Assembly: GCA_023386395.1 (NCBI GenBank)
Contig: JAEWJV010000619.1
Location: 1 to 7,794 of the forward strand
Source of the DNA: Bacteroidota bacterium
GTDB lineage: Bacteria > Bacteroidota > Bacteroidia > Chitinophagales > Chitinophagaceae
Length of the DNA: 7,794 nucleotides
Direction: 5' to 3'
A program made the translations under genes and the position numbers. This document shows, one piece after another, positions 6,323-7,794 of the stretch. The number at the start of each line of letters is the position of its first letter. The stretch's first letter is position 1. The notes beneath the pieces were generated by a model, which did not search any database, was not told the DNA's origin, and saw only the letters and a program-made list of their open reading frames with translations.

Positions 6323-7069
6323 ATGGCAAACGATATCATCATACAAACGGAACAGCTTACCAAGCGCTTTGGTGATTTTATTGCTGTTGACCATATTTCA
6401 TTTGACGTGCATAAAGGAGAAATTTTTGGTTTTCTCGGCGCTAACGGAGCAGGCAAAACCACAGCCATGCGCATGTTGTGCGGTTTAAGTTTACCAACAT
6501 CGGGCAAGGCAACCATTGCAGGTTTTGATGTTTATAAAAAAACGGAAGCTATTAAACGCAGTATTGGTTATATGAGCCAGAAATTCTCTTTGTATGAAGA
6601 TTTAACGGTGAAAGAAAACATTCGTTTCTATGCCGGCATATATGGCATGAGCAATAAATATATAAAAGATAAAACAGCGCTTTTGCTGCAACAGTTGCAT
6701 CTTGAAGACGAGGCTGATAAACTGGTTGGTTCATTACCATTGGGATGGAAACAAAAGCTGGCATTTTCTGTTGCGATATTCCATGAGCCGCAAATAGTTT
6801 TTTTAGATGAACCAACTGGTGGCGTTGATCCTGTAACGCGCCGTGAATTCTGGAGCCTTATTTACGATGCTTCGGTAAAAGGCATCACCGTTTTTGTAAC
6901 AACGCACTATATGGACGAAGCAGAATACTGTAACCGTGTTTCGATTATGGTAGATGGAAGAATCGATGCGCTGGATACACCTGTTGCATTAAAAGAAAAT
7001 TTTCATGCAACATCTATGGATGAAGTTTTTCTGCAACTGGCAAGGAAGGCCACAAGAAGTGACAGTTAG
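6323..7069 (+). CDS. ABC transporter ATP-binding protein, second of a pair (YbhF C-half-like), with altered signature motif
   Basis: This is the 248-residue second ATPase of the exporter. Walker A is GANGAGKT (39-46), Q-loop Gln86 lies in GYMSQKFSLYEDL, Walker B is IVFLDEP with Glu163, the D-loop region is GGVDPVTRREFW, and switch His195 lies in TTHYMDEA. The signature LSGGQ is replaced by LPLGWKQ (138-144), a variant found in second ATPase domains of the YbhF type. With the first ATPase, the expected heterodimer would have one full site (Walker A, Gln and His from this protein plus LSGGMKQ from the partner) and one degenerate site. The protein ends soon after the ATPase core (SMDEVFLQLARKA). 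The start at 6323, one base after the upstream stop, matches the family start. A gap of 120 bases with an inverted repeat separates it from the permease gene. Confidence 0.95.
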   Translation: MANDIIIQTEQLTKRFGDFIAVDHISFDVHKGEIFGFLGANGAGKTTAMRMLCGLSLPTSGKATIAGFDVYKKTEAIKRSIGYMSQKFSLYEDLTVKENIRFYAGIYGMSNKYIKDKTALLLQQLHLEDEADKLVGSLPLGWKQKLAFSVAIFHEPQIVFLDEPTGGVDPVTRREFWSLIYDASVKGITVFVTTHYMDEAEYCNRVSIMVDGRIDALDTPVALKENFHATSMDEVFLQLARKATRSDS

Positions 7070-7081
7070 CAGTAAAGAATC

Positions 7082-7135
7082 GAATGTTGTTGATTATGAA
7101 AAAAATCAATATGCCATAATCAATATACAACATTC
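7082..7135. repeat. Long imperfect inverted repeat inside the operon, ahead of the permease gene
   Basis: GAATGTTGT (7082-7090) pairs with ACAACATTC (7127-7135), and TGATTATG (7091-7098) pairs with CATAATCA (7115-7122). This gives a 17-base-pair stem with one 4-base bulge (7123-7126) and a 16-base loop. The loop contains AATCAATAT (7104-7112), repeated directly at 7118-7126, so a slipped pairing is possible. No T-run follows at the base of the stem. A small GGTG-TAAG-CACC hairpin lies at 7140-7151. The element fills most of the 120-base gap between second ATPase and permease. It could be an mRNA-stabilising or processing hairpin, an attenuator, or a small dispersed repeat. Confidence 0.75.
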
Positions 7136-7189
7136 AAATGGTGTAAGCACCTTAATTCAAAAATAAAATATTCCCTTCCGGGACTGGGC

Positions 7190-7794
7190 ATGAAACAATT
7201 TTTTTCATTTATAAAAAAGGAATTCTATCATATCTGGCGCGACAGGCGGACGATGTTCATACTGCTTGGAATGCCGCTTGCACAAATAATTATTTTCGGG
7301 TTTGCATTAACCAACGAAGTAAAGAATGAATCCATTGCCATACTTGACCAGTCAAAAGACGCTGCAGCCTCTCAGATTGTAAATAAAATAAGCGCCAGCC
7401 GTTATTTTAATGTTACAGCAGTACTGCATAACCCCGATGAAATAATAAGAACCTTTCAAACCAATACGGCAAGAATAGTGCTTGTGCTGCCTTCAACATT
7501 TGGTGAAGATTTAAGGCATATAAATAAAGCCCAGGTACAATTGGTTACCGATGCATCAGATCCAAATATTGCAACCACTTTAATAAATTACGCAACGGCC
7601 ATTATTACAGATTATCAGCAGTCTTTAAATTCAACTGCAATTATCCCCTACCAGATAAATGTGCAGTCGCGCATGTTATACAATCCCCAGTTAAAAGGTG
7701 CTTATAGCTTTGTGCCCGGTGTAATGGCAATGGTATTGATGCTTATCTGTACTATGATGACCGCTATTACCATTGTGCGGGAAAAAGAAACCGG
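7190..7794 (+). CDS. ABC-2-type exporter permease (YbhS/YbhR-like), 3' truncated by window
   Basis: The frame is open from ATG 7190 to the window end, giving 201 complete codons of a protein normally near 370 residues. The N-terminus has the family pattern: an amphipathic cytoplasmic segment with KKEFYHIWRDRRT (9-21), then membrane segment 1 at about 21-40 (MFILLGMPLAQIIIFGFAL). A large extracytoplasmic domain of about 130 residues follows (42-172; contains VLVLPSTFGEDL). Membrane segment 2 starts near 173 (FVPGVMAMVLMLICTMMTA) and is followed by the conserved IVREKET at the cut. This is the ABC-2 membrane family whose two subunits, YbhS and YbhR in E. coli, form the channel. A second permease gene is therefore expected beyond the window. 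The start is chosen on the family N-terminus; no earlier in-frame start is nearby. Confidence 0.93.
   Translation, partial: MKQFFSFIKKEFYHIWRDRRTMFILLGMPLAQIIIFGFALTNEVKNESIAILDQSKDAAASQIVNKISASRYFNVTAVLHNPDEIIRTFQTNTARIVLVLPSTFGEDLRHINKAQVQLVTDASDPNIATTLINYATAIITDYQQSLNSTAIIPYQINVQSRMLYNPQLKGAYSFVPGVMAMVLMLICTMMTAITIVREKET

Noticed and set aside
6323..7069. Second ATPase as a decayed or inactive gene because LSGGQ is missing
   Set aside because: Walker A, Q-loop, Walker B and switch His are intact, and LPLGWKQ is a recurring variant in second ATPase halves of this exporter type, so it looks selected rather than decayed.

Overview
The window looks like chromosome from a Gram-negative Bacteroidota bacterium, plausibly the Chitinophagaceae; the family guess is inference. 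The supports are AT-rich DNA, no clear Shine-Dalgarno sites, two matches to the Bacteroidota promoter -7 element (TAnnTTTG), and two secreted proteins whose predicted signal peptidase sites are followed by glutamine (HA|Q), a habit of that phylum.

Layout, left to right. (1) Positions 1-1551 hold the 3' three quarters of paaZ, the fused aldehyde dehydrogenase / MaoC hydratase of aerobic phenylacetate breakdown; its start lies outside the window. (2) Positions 1674-2336 encode a secreted SGNH/GDSL-type esterase behind its own probable promoter. (3) On the minus strand, 3577-2393 encodes a secreted M19 (renal-dipeptidase-like) zinc peptidase. It converges on the esterase across a strong hairpin terminator. 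(4) A 194-base divergent intergenic region carries several inverted repeats. (5) From 3772 to the window end runs an export operon: TetR-type repressor, HlyD/YbhG-like lipoprotein adaptor, two separate ABC ATPases, and the first half of an ABC-2 permease.

The export operon has the order of the E. coli cecR-ybhGFSR operon, except that the double ATPase YbhF is present as two genes one base apart. The two ATPases are complementary. The first keeps LSGGMKQ but lacks the Q-loop Gln and the switch His. The second keeps Gln and His but has LPLGWKQ in place of the signature. A heterodimer would therefore have one consensus and one degenerate ATP site. The repressor gene is preceded by a perfect TTAACC-N4-GGTTAA palindrome directly after a TAnnTTTG box, which suggests autorepression of the whole operon. 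The adaptor would link the permease to periplasmic or outer-membrane partners, and a second permease is expected just past the window end.

No wholly new system was recognised. The most useful leads are the operator/promoter arrangement, the asymmetric ATPase pair, a 7-base tandem repeat running through the adaptor stop codon, and a large inverted repeat inside the operon ahead of the permease.
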